DNA from: Phyto melanocephala
Taxonomy: Eukaryota; Arthropoda; Insecta; Diptera; Rhinophoridae
DNA: 64,000 bases
Direction of reading: 5' to 3'
Assembly: GCA_941918925.1 (NCBI GenBank)
Contig: OW799233.1
Span: forward strand, 140,432,223-140,496,222
The first letter of the stretch is position 1. Each line of letters begins with the position of its first letter. Under the pieces are notes generated by a model, which did no database searches, had not been told where the DNA came from, and saw only the letters and a program-made list of their open reading frames with translations. Positions 23,741 through 35,440 of the stretch are shown here, in pieces. A program made the translations under genes and the position numbers.

Positions 23741-24436
23741 TGCTAAATCCATAAAACGTACCATCTTATAGACAAAAGAAATCACCAAATCAGCTGTCAC
23801 AAAAAACAGTGCTACTAATTAAATGTATTAACATCCAAAATAATTGTAGAGTTGTTATGCTTATGTTCCTAGAAGTCTTAAATAATTATATTTTTTCAAT
23901 ACATTACATCACTAGGTACATACAATTTCAATAGATTTACGGCATTGTAGTAATCGTACTCATTAATACTCTGCGGCTACCGTTTAATTGGATTTGATTG
24001 GAATTAAAAAAAAAAAAAGTTTAAGTACGATTTTCTTTCGCTTTATATATAAGCTGAAAATTAACACTCCCTTTATTACTTAGTATCAGTACCTTTCTGC
24101 ACCTTTTATGACACCTTCCAATAAAAAAAATACAAATGTTTTTTACATTGTTAATTTTTGAGTTAATACATTTTCCCTGAAAAGCTATGAGAGCGAATTA
24201 TCGGAAGAAATTAATAAATCGTTTATCTCAAGCTCGTGATTAAGAACAACAGATTTTTGAACAAAGATCGAAAAATTTATTGAAACTTTTCTACAAAAGT
24301 CGTAATCGAGAGCGCTTGTAGACAACGACAAATCCACAGACAGCTTTATCTAAATGTACGATAGTGCAATGCATTTGATAGTAAAATAAGGTGCTTATTC
24401 AGAAAAGAAAAAAAAAATTATTATTTATTCAAACTT
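23741..24436. other. A+T-rich stretch, nothing recognised
   Basis: No transposon end, RNA gene or coding signal is visible. Confidence 0.4.
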
Positions 24437-24985
24437 TTTATACCCGCCACAAAACAAATGGTGGGGGTATATTCATTTTGTCATTCCGTTTGTAACACAT
24501 CGAAATATCCATTTTAGACCCCATAAAGTATATATATTCTGAATCAGGGTTTGATTTGATGACGATCTAGCTATGTCCGTCCGTCTGTCCGTCTGTCGAA
24601 AGCACGATAGAGGTCGCATCGGAAAAGCTAGGGGGTTCAAATTTTGCCAGAATCTTTCTTATAGGTCGTAATACAAGAGTAGGATGAAAAAACCGTGTCC
24701 TTCGAACATCGAATAAAATGCAATTGTGTCCAAACCCATTAACGTATAGTCATGAAACTTCGAATATACATTTTTCGAGTCAAAGCAATCTCTTTCACCA
24801 AAAATTGCAATTGAGAGGCTTTTCTGTGCCAGCAAATTAAGGTGCCACGCCCATTTTTACGCCCACCTCCCATATACCGTTTTACCTAAAATTTATATAA
24901 TTTCTCTATTAATAAAAATTTTAAAATAAAAAAGGACTATATTGAAACACCTGAGTTGTACTCATTAGCAAAAACAACTTTGTGG
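24437..24985 (+). mobile_element. Mini-me-like A element (A2), truncated
   Basis: The hairpin end TATACCCGCCAC...GGTGGGGGTATA is followed by the TTTGTCATTCCG and GACCCCATAAAG boxes, a TATATATA tract, a core containing GATGACGATCTAGCTATG, and GTCCGTCCGTCTGTCC. It runs into the GCCACGCCCA units and then stops at about 24985 without the GGCACAGCCGAATATAG end. Confidence 0.8.
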
Positions 24986-25414
24986 TTTTTACTAAAACAA
25001 AAACAAAGTCAATATTTTAATATTGAGATTAACTTAATCCGGATTTCTAAATCTCGCCTGTGGACCACAACGGATCACTAGTCTTAATGCCAACTCAGGA
25101 GATAAACGTTTGGACTTGTAAGTGGACGTTTATCGCAAAGTGTTTATTTTTTCGTGTCGCCTAAGAGGTACGGCTAGTATTAAATGCCTGAAGACCAAGA
25201 GCAACAAATAAAAAATTCGATTGACCATACAATTTCCTTATTCAAGAAAAGTGCTGTGCCTACAGTATATACAAACCAACATATATCCAAATTATTACAT
25301 ATTTGAAATGAGAAAAGATTCTAATATAATTTTTATAAGTAAACTATAGTAGGTAAGTTTAAACTTTTTCTCATAAATATGTAATTGTTTTGAATATTCG
25401 CTCTTCCTTAAATC
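24986..25414. other. Unassigned stretch
   Basis: Less A+T-rich than average at 25040-25200, with a perfect 9-bp stem GATAAACGT/ACGTTTATC (25101-25109 with 25126-25134). Not recognised. Confidence 0.3.
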
Positions 25415-25757
25415 TATATGTAACAGCGCATAGAGAAAAGGACCTAAGGGTAAAAACAGGTTTTGTTGTGGAGAGCCATTTTAAAGGTTAAATGATTTTT
25501 CTATTTTTTTAAATTGTTCATAAGGAAAAAAATAATTTTTTTGTAGTTTCGTAAAATCAAGTTATTTTGTTACTTTAGTAAGTGAAAAAGGAAAATAAAT
25601 AAATTTTACCTTTAGGTCCCTTTCTATTTGCGCTTAGAATTGTCGACTTCACTTTAATAAAACGCGCATATCTCTGGGAGGGAACACTTTTGGGGCATGG
25701 GGTCGGCAAATTGTGTTTTTACCCTTAGGTCTCTTTCTCTATGCGCTGTCACATATA
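25415..25757. mobile_element. MITE with ~42-bp TIRs and likely TA target
   Basis: TATATGTAACAGCGCATAGA (25415) is mirrored by the sequence ending CTATGCGCTGTCACATATA (25757). The match extends inward over GACCTAAGGGTAAAAACA. A third, internal inverted copy of the GCGC...GACCTAAAGG motif lies at about 25608-25640. TA at both outer edges suggests a Tc1/mariner-type MITE. It is non-coding. Confidence 0.65.
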
Positions 25758-26357
25758 CATATAAAGAAGTGAAACTCTGTGTGTGTGTGTGTGCTAGATA
25801 TCGACTCCAACTTTGGCAAGTTGTTTCACACATTCGAGGGAGTGCTTATGGGTGGGAAAAAGTAGGCGGGGCCACGCCTATAAAAAAATTAGTTACCATT
25901 TTTAGCTACTTGCACTTGACCGATTTTTCTGAAACTTTGCACACATATTGAGCTGTCATGACTTTATAATTTCGTGATAAGAAAAGTGGGCAGTGCCACG
26001 CCCATAAAAAAAAGTTATCATTCTCAGCTACTTGAACTTCACCGATTTTTGTGAAACTTAGCACACATACATATATAGAGCTCTCATGATAATACAATTT
26101 CATGATGAGAAAAGTGGGCAGTGCCCATAATAAATAAGTTATCATATTTAGCTACTTGCACTAGATCGGTTTTTCTAAAACTTTGCACACATATTGAGTT
26201 GTCATGACTATATTATTTCTTTATTAGAAAAGTGGGCAGTGTCACGCCCATAAAAAACAGTTACAATTTTTAGCTTTTTGCACTTGATATTCAATTAAAA
26301 TTCAGAATGCATTTTTATTTATTAAGGGGCGTAGGAACGCGCGCTGGGCCTTTCTAG
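25758..26357 (+). mobile_element. Non-autonomous Helitron, copy 5
   Basis: The only copy on the plus strand. The 5' end is worn (CATATAAAGAAGTGAAACTC) and abuts the MITE at 25415-25757; the 3' end is GGGCCTTTCTAG followed by T. There are four 121-bp units (near 25863, 25985, 26113 and 26231) and a GT microsatellite near 25780-25793. Confidence 0.78.
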
Positions 26358-28049
26358 TTAAAATATATTTTAAGAAGTTCTTTATTTTTTAAAAAAGTAC
26401 TCTCCTAAGCGAGAATAAGAATTTAAAGATAAAACAATTTAATTGTCTGTGTTTAAAAGGAAGTTGCGCTGGTTACTTATCTCCCGCGCTATACGAGGAC
26501 CTCCTGCATTATATGTATATATTAAACTGATTACAACATTAACCACTTTCACCTTTATTCATCTTACTTGCCGACGTTAAGGTGCATACTTTTATGTGAT
26601 TTCTTTTTTTTTTAACTAATGTAAGAAAAGGAAATTTAGCATTCCCTTTGGTGATAATTTGTTTCATTTGAATTCCTTCTTTGTTGTTCATTTTTCTTTA
26701 CAACCATTGTATTTTATTGTATTGTTTGTAGAACAAGCAAGAACTATGTACATACTAATAAAATAAGGTTGGAATTTATGTGTTTGTTGTATTAAAAACG
26801 CACATATGTATGGCTGTGTAGTGAAACAATTGTAGGTACATAATTACATTTTGCAAGAATTGTTTTATTAAAGTTAATTTAACTTTGTGAATTATTAACT
26901 CTTAAAATGTTTTATTGTTTCATTCTTTTTACAAGCAACTCAACCACAATAATTGTTTTAGTTCGCGTGTTGTTTTATTTTTTGTATTAAAAATTAGTTT
27001 GTCTTTAGTTATGTCACTAACAGAAATATTTGGTACAAAAAAAAAGAAACAATAAGAAAACAATTTTCGAAAATAATTGAAACTTCAGCAGCTTTAGTTG
27101 AATTTTGATCTTTTTAAATTTTGTAATAGCGAAAAAATAATAATATTAAAAATATAAGCATTTCTCACAATAACTACAATAACGTCACAACTCAAAAGTT
27201 TACAAAATTTAATATTTTCAATAAAATAAGTCACAATGCATATCATCACTATAACAAACATTTCTTTCTCATCACTATATTTTTTGAATGAAAAATACCG
27301 TCAGTTTTCTTAATTAATTGCATTGTTTCTGTACATTTAATAGTTCTTTCTCTTTTGGAAACTTGAGAGCTTTTAGTTGTGACGTTATTGTATTTAATAT
27401 GTGATATATTTCCTAATCTATTAACAACTAATAACTACCAGCATCGGGATCTGAAATTCTTAAAGTTAAAGTCATTTAAATATAATTTGGTACGGTACTC
27501 TCAGGCATAAACATATTTCTTTGACATAAGATAGAAACGTATTAAGTTAAAAATTTCCTTTTGAAAACCTAATTACTAAATTTTATCTATCTTTCATTTT
27601 GTATTATTTATTGAAATCTAGCACCACTGCTTCCAATTTTATTTATTTGGTTTTTAGGCAGTAATACAAAAAGATGACCGTTTTTTATTATAAAAAAACA
27701 AATTAAAGCTTTTGACTTAAAACGTTTTTGCTAAACTTCAAAGAATTTTCTTGTGTCATAATAAAGCTTAAAGGGCATTGAAATAAAATTTTATCGAAAA
27801 TAAAATAAAACTCATTTATATACAAAAAAAGTGTGGTTGATGACTATTTGAAATATTTTTGAACTTGTCTTTAAAAGGTAAAAGTGCCAACTATGATAAC
27901 GTTGCTCATCTACAATTTAATGTGACAGATCAAGGAAACAATTCAGCCTAGGACTCTTGATTTATTCACAACTCCAATTATCATAATGCTTTTTCAATTA
28001 AATTCTCTAAATATTGTTAAAAAAATTTCGTTAATTTTTAATAATTTAT
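26358..28049. other. A+T-rich stretch, nothing recognised
   Basis: Anonymous A+T-rich DNA; no repeat, RNA or coding signal found. Confidence 0.4.
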
Positions 28050-28370
28050 TATATCCTTCACAGAGAGGGTAAGAATAAATTTATATTTTGTTATTCCGTA
28101 TAAAATTTCTACAATTTTTCTTTGCGACCCCCTAAAGAATATATTTTCTGAAAGCTTATCACAAAGGAAACCTGTTGAGTCATATATTTCTGTCCGTTTG
28201 TATGCTAAAATCAGTTTTTATAACTTCAATCAGACCCGTGTGTGATATTAAAATATATGAAGCATCCTGGAAAACGGTATTGAAAATCAGAAAAATCATC
28301 TTATATACAACTGAAATATGATGAAAAAAAAAACAATTTGGCATGTCTGAATAAAGCACTCTCACTTGTT
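28050..28370 (+). mobile_element. Mini-me-like B element (B2), short
   Basis: Opens with a TATATCCTTCACAGAGAGGGTA hairpin-like end (18 of its bases shown elsewhere as TATACCCTTCAC in B copies), then TTTGTTATTCCG, a GCGACCCCCTAAAG box, a TCTGTCCGTTTG tract and a TATTGAAAATCAGAAAAATC segment. It closes with TGAATAAAGCACTCTCACTT, the B/A terminus. Internal poly(A)/(T) parts of the long B copies are absent. Confidence 0.65.
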
Positions 28371-30329
28371 GTTAACTTGCGCTTTAGATAAAAATATTAT
28401 TTATAAAAATAATGTTTCTGCATGAAGCGCTTTTAAAATTCAACACAACCAAACTCTTTTTACCTACATAGTTGCTGTTTCAGGAATTCCATTTTTTTTT
28501 GTTGTTATTTTTGTACATTAGTTTTAATTATTTAGTTGTTGATTAAAAACATAAAACAATTTCCTTTAGTAAATTTCTTCTACTTTGTTGCATTAAATTG
28601 AAACAAAGTGTGTGTGCGTTATAAGAAAATATATACAGAAGTCTATCCCACTTAAAATATTTATGAACAATAGGAGAAACTGCTTAAGGACATCATGTAA
28701 AAATGTTGTGTCGAAATGTGGTATTTTAAATCTGTTGTTAATAACCTTATTATGATTATTTTGTAAAAAAAAAATTTAATCTCGTTTTGTAACAATTTTT
28801 TTAATATATTTCATTGAAAAGTGCACGTGGTAAGAGTTTGAATTAATATTAAATATTAAATACAAATTTTAAAACAATACTTTATTTAATAGAGAATTTC
28901 TTTTAAGACGGGAAATAAGCATTTATCTATGTAAGTTTTGCATAATGGTTTGACCATTGGTCCACTGTTTGCTACTAATGCTGTTTTTGGGTAGGGGACA
29001 CCATTTTTTATCTACTTTTTTTTCCATAATTTTTTATATCAAAAAGTAAAGTGACTAACTGATCTATCACGAGCGATGATAATCTGCCTATGCCTATTTT
29101 GAAATTAAATATTTAAATTTATTGGATAATTTAAAGATATTTTTTTTTACTATTAAAAAAATATGTTTATTATCTAAAATTATTTTGGTTTAAGGCCTAT
29201 TTATTATTTATTTATTTTTTGAAAGAAATTATTAATAAAACTTAAAGACATTATTTGAATTATAAAAAGACCTTGAGCTAAAATAATTTTAGTTAATTTT
29301 TAAATTAAAAATGGTCCAAAAAACTAAATAATTATTATAAAAAAATATGATATAAAGATAATTATTCTACGCAACGCTTGCCATTTCCTTCACCTATAAC
29401 TCCATAGGAAAAATGTTAAAAATATTATTATATTTTAGTTCAACTCGGAATTTTTTTTGCCTTAAAATTGAAATTCTACTTTTACAAGTATGTTGCGAAA
29501 GGTGTTTTTTTTAGCCCTAACTCCTGTACTCTAACGATCCCTACTGTATTTATGAAACCAACATTGAGATAATTATTTTGCCCTAAAATTATTCAGCAAA
29601 TCTTTAAGTCATAAAAGTATTCATTTTTTCTAAGAAAACTTTATGATTTTAATTTTAATACAAATAGTTGCAAAAACTAACCAAAATATGTCTATTTACT
29701 TACTTAACATACTTACATAACATTGCACGTAATTTATATTTTAACAACACAATCAGCAGCAGTAGCAGCAACAAGAACATCAGAAAAGAAAACAACAAAT
29801 CGGGATATGCATTTTCATTTAGAAACTTTTAAGGCAAACTATGTTAACTTTTGTATACTTGAGCATATTTTGTAGTCTTAAACTTTGAAAATAAACATTA
29901 GAATATTGTAATAATTCTTTATTAAAAGTTTGTTTTTCTTTTTCTCTTACATTTTCTCTTTTCAGCAACAATGAAAATAGGCAAAACTATGAAGCGCTAA
30001 GGTGTGCGTTTCAATAAAATGTAACACAAATATACATTTTAAAATAAAATATGACTGGGATAAGAAAAATTCAAAGTAAAATCAATTTAGGGAAATATTT
30101 TTTCTTCAGTTATATGATCTGCAATGTTTTGTATGATAATTTTTATTTAATTTCCAATAATTTTAAAAGCTAATTGTTACTTTGTAAAATTTGCTACTGT
30201 CATAGGAATATAAATGTTTTGTCCAACCTTTTTTCGAATGAACACAAATAGCTATTAATTAGCACAACTTCTTTTTATATGAATTATTGCTCATTTGGCA
30301 ATTATATAAATATTCTGCTAAATTTTATA
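28371..30329. other. A+T-rich stretch, nothing recognised
   Basis: Very A+T-rich, with no domain or repeat seen. Confidence 0.4.
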
Positions 30330-30872
30330 CTAGCCAAGCGGTGCGCGTTTCTCATTTTTTTTGGGCGTGGCACTGCCCACTTTTCTAATCACGAATAGTC
30401 ATGACAGCTCAATATGTGTGCAAAGTTTCAGAAAAATCGGTGAAGTTAGAGTAGCTAAAAATTATAACTTTTTTTCATGGGCGTGACACTGCCCACTTTT
30501 CTAATAATATACATAGTAATGACAGCTCAAAATGACAGTGCAAAATTTCAAAAAAAGCGATCTAGTGGAAAAAGCTAAAAATGATAACTAATTTTTTATG
30601 GCGTGGCACTGCTTACTTTTCAAATCACGAAATTGTATAATCATGAGAGCTCAGTATGTGTGCAAATTTTCAGAAAATTCGGTCAAATGCAAGTAGCTAA
30701 AAATGATAACTTAGTCTTTTTGGACGTAGCCTCGCCATCTTTTTACCACCCATAAACACTCCCTGGAATGTGTCAACTTGCCAAAGTTTGAGTACGATCG
30801 GCTTTACGGTTTCGGAGTCTATAGCTAACACATACACACACAGAAAGACAAAGTTTCACTTTTATATACATA
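30330..30872 (-). mobile_element. Helitron copy 6, worn
   Basis: The CTAG end at 30330 follows A; the GC hairpin is eroded (CTAGCCAAGCGGTGCGCG). There are four diverged 121-bp units (near 30362, 30479, 30600 and 30722). The start side reads CACAGAAAGACAAAGTTTCAC, with the final TATAGA lost. Confidence 0.72.
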
Positions 30873-30974
30873 CGCATATAGACGTCAAAAGCCTTGACAA
30901 TTAAACGTCCAAAAATGTATGAAAATAATTAAACTTTATTTTTTGAAATCACTAGTCTATTAATTTGAATTTAA

Positions 30975-31061
30975 GAGCACCCTTTCTAGTATGGTATCGA
31001 ACCAACCCGTATAGGCACTAATTCTCAAAGTGCCTTGCTACCTTAGATACCGGCCGTGCTC
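30975..31061. other. Three-tier nested hairpin with a B-box-like motif
   Basis: Three perfect 6-bp stems nest inside one another: GAGCAC/GTGCTC (30975-30980 with 31056-31061), GGTATC/GATACC (30993-30998 with 31046-31051) and GGCACT/AGTGCC (31014-31019 with 31029-31034, 9-nt loop). On the minus strand GGTTCGATACC fits the Pol III B box GWTCRANNC, and TAGCAAGGCAC 36 nt before it partly fits an A box. It is clearly more GC-rich than its surroundings. It is not a canonical tRNA, because the acceptor and T arms do not form normally. It could be a tRNA-derived relic or an unknown structured RNA. Confidence 0.4.
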
Positions 31062-31431
31062 ATGGATATTAGAGTATTTCTTGCCCCTATCGTACTAGTT
31101 AACGATTCGCTATACAATTTATAAAAATTACTTATTTAAAACTAACCAAACCGATCATAAATAAAATAAAAGTTAAATGAGGGGAAAAAACTAAATGAAA
31201 GAAGCTTAGTAGAAGATGGATGTAATTTCATCTCCTACAGTTTTTACCCACCCTTGCATTCTATCTAGTTAGAGTTACTAGTTAGCCTAATATTGATCTA
31301 CCTACGCATGTCCTTAACCTTTCATGTTCTTAAAAAAAATCTAACAAATCATAAGCATTTAAAATCTTTCTACTGAAAAAACCTTCTAAAAATTATAATC
31401 AAAGGAGTAAAAATATTAGGTAAACGAATTT

Positions 31432-31600
31432 TATATCGTCGTTGCTCTACCAAATTTACTTGTTTTTTTTTTTTTTTTTTTTTTTTTTTGAACCAATCAA
31501 GATATCTTTAAACGGTTTGGAGGATAGATATGGGACCAATAAACCTTCAAAATGAAGCAATAAAAAATATTTTAAAAATTGTCAGAGCAGCGACGATATA
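31432..31600. mobile_element. Small MITE containing a 27-T run
   Basis: TATATCGTCGTTGCTCT (31432-31448) and AGAGCAGCGACGATATA (31584-31600) are inverted copies with one mismatch. TA at the outer edges fits a Tc1/mariner-type MITE. A run of 27 T lies at 31463-31489. Confidence 0.5.
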
Positions 31601-33062
31601 CAGCAAAGTTAAATAACATATTAATTATACCTCATTAAAACCATTAAATATTAGCAATATTAATTTAGTTTAACTTTTAGGGAATGTATATACATATGTA
31701 TGAAAATTAATGTTGTAATCTTATTAATTTTCTTAAATGTTAAAAAACTTAATATAATGACATAAATAATCATATTAGACCAAATAATAATAAAAGTAAA
31801 ACAAATTTTTACTACAACTCACCACATTCAAATCCCACGATGATTTCAGGCTTGATGTCGTTAGTATTTGAAGATATTTTAGTTGCTTATATACATATAC
31901 ATGTATGTATAATGCACCTGTAAATAAATTAACAAAATTATTTCAAGGACAATTAAAAAACTACATATATCCTTTCAAATAAAATATTGAATTTAAAAAA
32001 ATGTTAGAACATCTAGTTTAATAATGAAAACTGCATTGATATTTTAAAGTCAATGAAAGTTGTAGTTAAAATACTACACAGAAATTTAAGTCTGGTTTTT
32101 TATCTCCTTTTGTGTTGGGATATTTAAACAATATTCTCTTTTTCTTTACGTCATTAAAGTATATGTAAATGTACATATACATACTACATACATACATACG
32201 TATTCTCTTTTGTTTTTAAATTTATCCGCTTCTGCTGTAAGTATGAAGATATAGGCAGTTGTTTGACGTCAAACTTCCAAAGGTTTTGTAAATAATCTTT
32301 TCAAAATTAAAACTCTTGAAATTTTTCGGTTGACATGTCCCTGCTTCCAAATTATACAAAAGGGGTCTAAATAAAACCACAGTAAATCCTTAAATGAAAC
32401 AATATTCTCACTAAAATAAAAGTTTTTCTTTCTACGGTATAAAATTTCTTACCAGATAATGATCAGCAAAATAAAATTTATATTATTATTTAACTCCTCT
32501 TACGCTTCGTTAGATTCACTTAATATTTTTACCCAAATCTGATGTAGTATAAAGAAAAAAAATACTTTAAAAAAAAATTATTTTCTATGAACTTTTCGTT
32601 TAAAACTTCCACTACACAATAATAATTTAAAAATTTTTTTTCAATCAAATTTTGAAATAAAATCCAAATTTTAAGTTTTAAATACATATATAAAGTATAA
32701 AATTGGAAACGAAGCCTCACAGTATAAAAAGTAAAACTACTAAAATATTTCACTAATAACGAAGACTGCACACGAAAGTTTAATACCGTCATAAGTGCAA
32801 CAAAACTTAATGCATGTTCATATTAGGCAAATATTTGACGAAATGGACGTAACTATTAAAATGTGATAATCTCTCCCATTATAAACCAACTTTTGTTTAA
32901 TTAATTTTTTTTATATTTGTTTTTCATCAACCTGCAATATCAATCCTTTTTTATACATTTTGACGATATTTGGTGTTAGATCAATTACATAACATTAAAT
33001 AATTGTTTATCAAAAATAATGGTCACGCTTATTTGAGCATATACATATTTTTCAAATATGAA
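31601..33062. other. A+T-rich stretch, nothing recognised
   Basis: No supported feature; the 87-codon minus-strand frame at 32529 is low-complexity Phe/Tyr/Leu. Confidence 0.4.
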
Positions 33063-33400
33063 AGTAGCGTTTGGCTACCATATCAGTCGATGCAGAAAAT
33101 TTCAAATAAATTACAGCCAAACCAAGAATTGTGACAAGACCATGTTCTACATTTCATTTCGTATACAATGGCTTTTGAATTCGTCAGATGAAAATCCGAT
33201 GGACTATTCTGTCTGAGCCATTTTGGAGTGCAATTTAAGCAGAAAAAAAAATATGTCAGAATGCATTTGCTGAAGACATCTTTTAAACGGAAGTTGGTAA
33301 AAATACGACAAAAACATATGCGCCTATTAGGCAACTCATTTTTAAACTCTATAAAGATTATAGTCGAGGCAAAAGGTGGCCACATCAAATTAAAATAAAT
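33063..33400 (+). pseudogene. Possible Tc1-like transposase C-terminus
   Basis: The plus strand near 33330-33395 reads LLGNSFLNSIKIIVEAKGGH followed by IKLK and a stop. This resembles the VIKAKGGHTKY end of Tc1-family transposases. Upstream 200 bp is protein-like but frameshifted, and no catalytic motif was found. The minus-strand 101-codon frame here (33083-33388) is probably its antisense. Confidence 0.35.
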
Positions 33401-33707
33401 GAAATCTGAAATTTTTAGTATTTCTTAGTACTTTGTAATTTAAATCAATAAAAAAAATAATTTTACACAAAAAATGGTCATTTAAATAGGCAATACTTCA
33501 GTCATCTAACCCTGTACTATCACAACTGAACTATAAAATTGGCAACAACTGCGGTGCTCAAATATTCTTAATTACTTTGTCGAGGTACATATTTGAAGAA
33601 CACATTATTTAAAGAAACTTTTGATTAATTCTTTTTTTTATTTTTCACCACACTAAAGCACATATACTAATAATCAAAAAATTTATTTTAAACAAAAAGC
33701 TAATGTT

Positions 33708-34344
33708 CCCAGAAAAATAACACATTACATTATAATGACTTGAAAGTACTAGAAAACAGTTGTTCACTACTTACAATTTGGCATCTAAACCCATTATTTT
33801 AACACGGCGATGTCATTGGAGGCAAGTACTTACCACCCTCGCTTACAAATAGGGACTCGTATAAGTACTTATTACGGTCGCTCATAAATAGGGACTTAAA
33901 TAAGTACTTACTCCTATAGCAATATATAAGTACTTGATTTTAATAACCTAAATAAGCCATTACTATTATGGACTTACAGAAGTCGTTCGGTTGTTCTAAG
34001 GACAAAAATTCGGTTAGATTATTCTGAGATACGTTAATTTGAAATTTAACAATCAGTGAAAATCTATAAGTCATCACTTTGTTAATGAAGTGCTTTGCCG
34101 CTGTTTTCAAAATAATTATTACTTATACCCTAAGCGCGTTAAACTAAATGAGAATTATAAAAATTTCGCAGTAAGAAATTGTGTTGTGTGTGTATCTAAG
34201 CAAATGTCTGAAATCAAGTACTTACGTAACACATTATAAATCAAGTCATTACTAAAATACTTCTTAGTAAGACAGACGATATGTAGTAGTCATTGAAAAG
34301 TATGTTGTTTAGTAAGAGCAAGTCATTACCTAGTTTTTGCTGGG
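33708..34344. mobile_element. TIR element with AAGTACTT repeats, copy 1
   Basis: The ends are CCCAGAAAAATAACAC and CTAGTTTTTGCTGGG, giving short TIRs of type CCCAGNAAAA. Near the left end, a ~40-bp unit headed by the palindrome AAGTACTTA repeats about four times (33825-33935); single AAGTACTTA and AGTCATTAC motifs lie on the other side. An inverted homologue covers 48638-49353. It is non-coding. Subterminal palindromes of this kind usually bind a transposase; the superfamily is not identified and no clear target duplication was found. Confidence 0.6.
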
Positions 34345-34446
34345 TTTTTAATTAAATCCTGGTTTTACACCAGATAATACAAGCCTTCTGAAATCATTGA
34401 ATTGTACCAAGTACATTGGTTGGTTAGCTTAAGCTACATACATCTT

Positions 34447-34640
34447 CTATCTATCTATACAGAAATACATATAAAAATTAATTGGTATTAGTTTGTCTTG
34501 CTAAAAGTAGGGAACAGCTAGACAGATTTGGCTAATACTGATCTTGAAATATTTGTGGTATTTCATGAAAGTAACGTTGAGAAACATAAATATTTAGTAA
34601 AGGAATATTCTTAAACAACTAAAGTTTAGTTTTTCAATAC
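34447..34640 (+). mobile_element. Helitron-like 5' end
   Basis: TCTATCTATCTATACAGAAA leads into ATATAAAAATTAATTGG, then AGTTTGTCTTGCTAAAAGTA and a GACAGATTTGGCTAATA box. This series is characteristic of 5' ends of arthropod autonomous Helitrons. The Helitron helicase relic lies 260 bp downstream on the same strand, so both are probably parts of one element. Confidence 0.5.
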
Positions 34641-34903
34641 GAAACGTTTCTAGTAATCATATCTTGTTTCTTTTAAGAAATATAAAAAAGGGCATCTTGG
34701 TTGGCAAATATTTATATACGCGTTTAGAAATTTGTTTGTTATTTAGCTGTAGTAATCTCTTTGGTCTGTTTTGTTGCACTACAAAAAGGTTCTGTTTCAG
34801 AAATAAAAATAATTGTAAAAGTGTCAGTTGGTTCGTCGACACGAAATAGGGGCTCATTAAATGTGTTTTTACGGATAGATGTTAACAGTTCAGAAACCAC
34901 ATA

Positions 34904-35440
34904 TGGCTGACTGAACGAGCAAAACTACTTTCCAAAAACAAAGATGTCGGTGATCTCAATGATCAGAAGAGCTGTTTTTTACAAATCAGTTGACACAATT
35001 GACGACAATTATGACGAGGTGAACTATCCAACAAAGTTTTTTAAATTTCCCGGATTTTCCTGAAAATTACATACAAATGTATTACTAAAGAGTGGCTGCT
35101 AAAAAGTAATGAATAACATCATCAAGACCAGGATCACCTTGGCGAAAAAAAGAAGAGAATGTCTTTATCCGATGATACTACTGGATCGTCTAAAATTTCT
35201 TGTACGTCTCGGCTTTTACAAAAACCATGAATAAATTGCAAGGCAAGTCGTGGAAAGTTTTAGGAATTAACTTGGAGTTTCCCTATTTTACCCACAAGCA
35301 ATTATTCATTGCGTGTAAGTCGCTGAAATTTTAAGGACTTAACTTGGAGTTGCCCTGTTTTACTCGTAAGAAATTATTCGTTGCGTGTTCGTACCATCAT
35401 CGCAAAACCATCATATTTAAATATATACGAAAGCTTTAAA
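34904..35440 (+). pseudogene. Helitron helicase (Pif1-like) C-terminal relic
   Basis: Consecutive pieces read WLTERAKLLSKNKDVGDLN, YKSVDTIDDNYDEVNYPTKF, then ECLYPMILLD and LKFLVRLGF, then MNKLQGKSWKVLGINLEFP, YFTHKQLFIAC. Order and motifs match the end of the Pif1-type helicase domain of Helitron Rep/Hel proteins (WLSERAILAxKN, YxSxDxxxD, FPVRxAFAMTINKSQGQS, GxNLxxPxFSHGQLYVA). Frameshifts and stops are present. The last motif is duplicated in tandem: 35245-35316 and 35317-35388 are 72-bp units about 83% alike, each encoding NLEFP/NLELP-type sequence. It is evidence that an autonomous Helitron once lived here; the six short Helitron copies in the window have different ends. Confidence 0.75.
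35245..35388 (+). repeat. 72-bp tandem duplication in the helicase relic
   Basis: Two adjacent 72-bp units begin AAGTCG and end TTGCGTGT. The length is a multiple of three and covers helicase motif VI. The units have diverged, so the duplication is not recent. Confidence 0.75.

Noticed and set aside
30975..31061. Canonical tRNA gene
   Set aside because: B-box-like motif present but the acceptor stem and T arm do not pair as in a tRNA; the anticodon-like loop is 9 nt.
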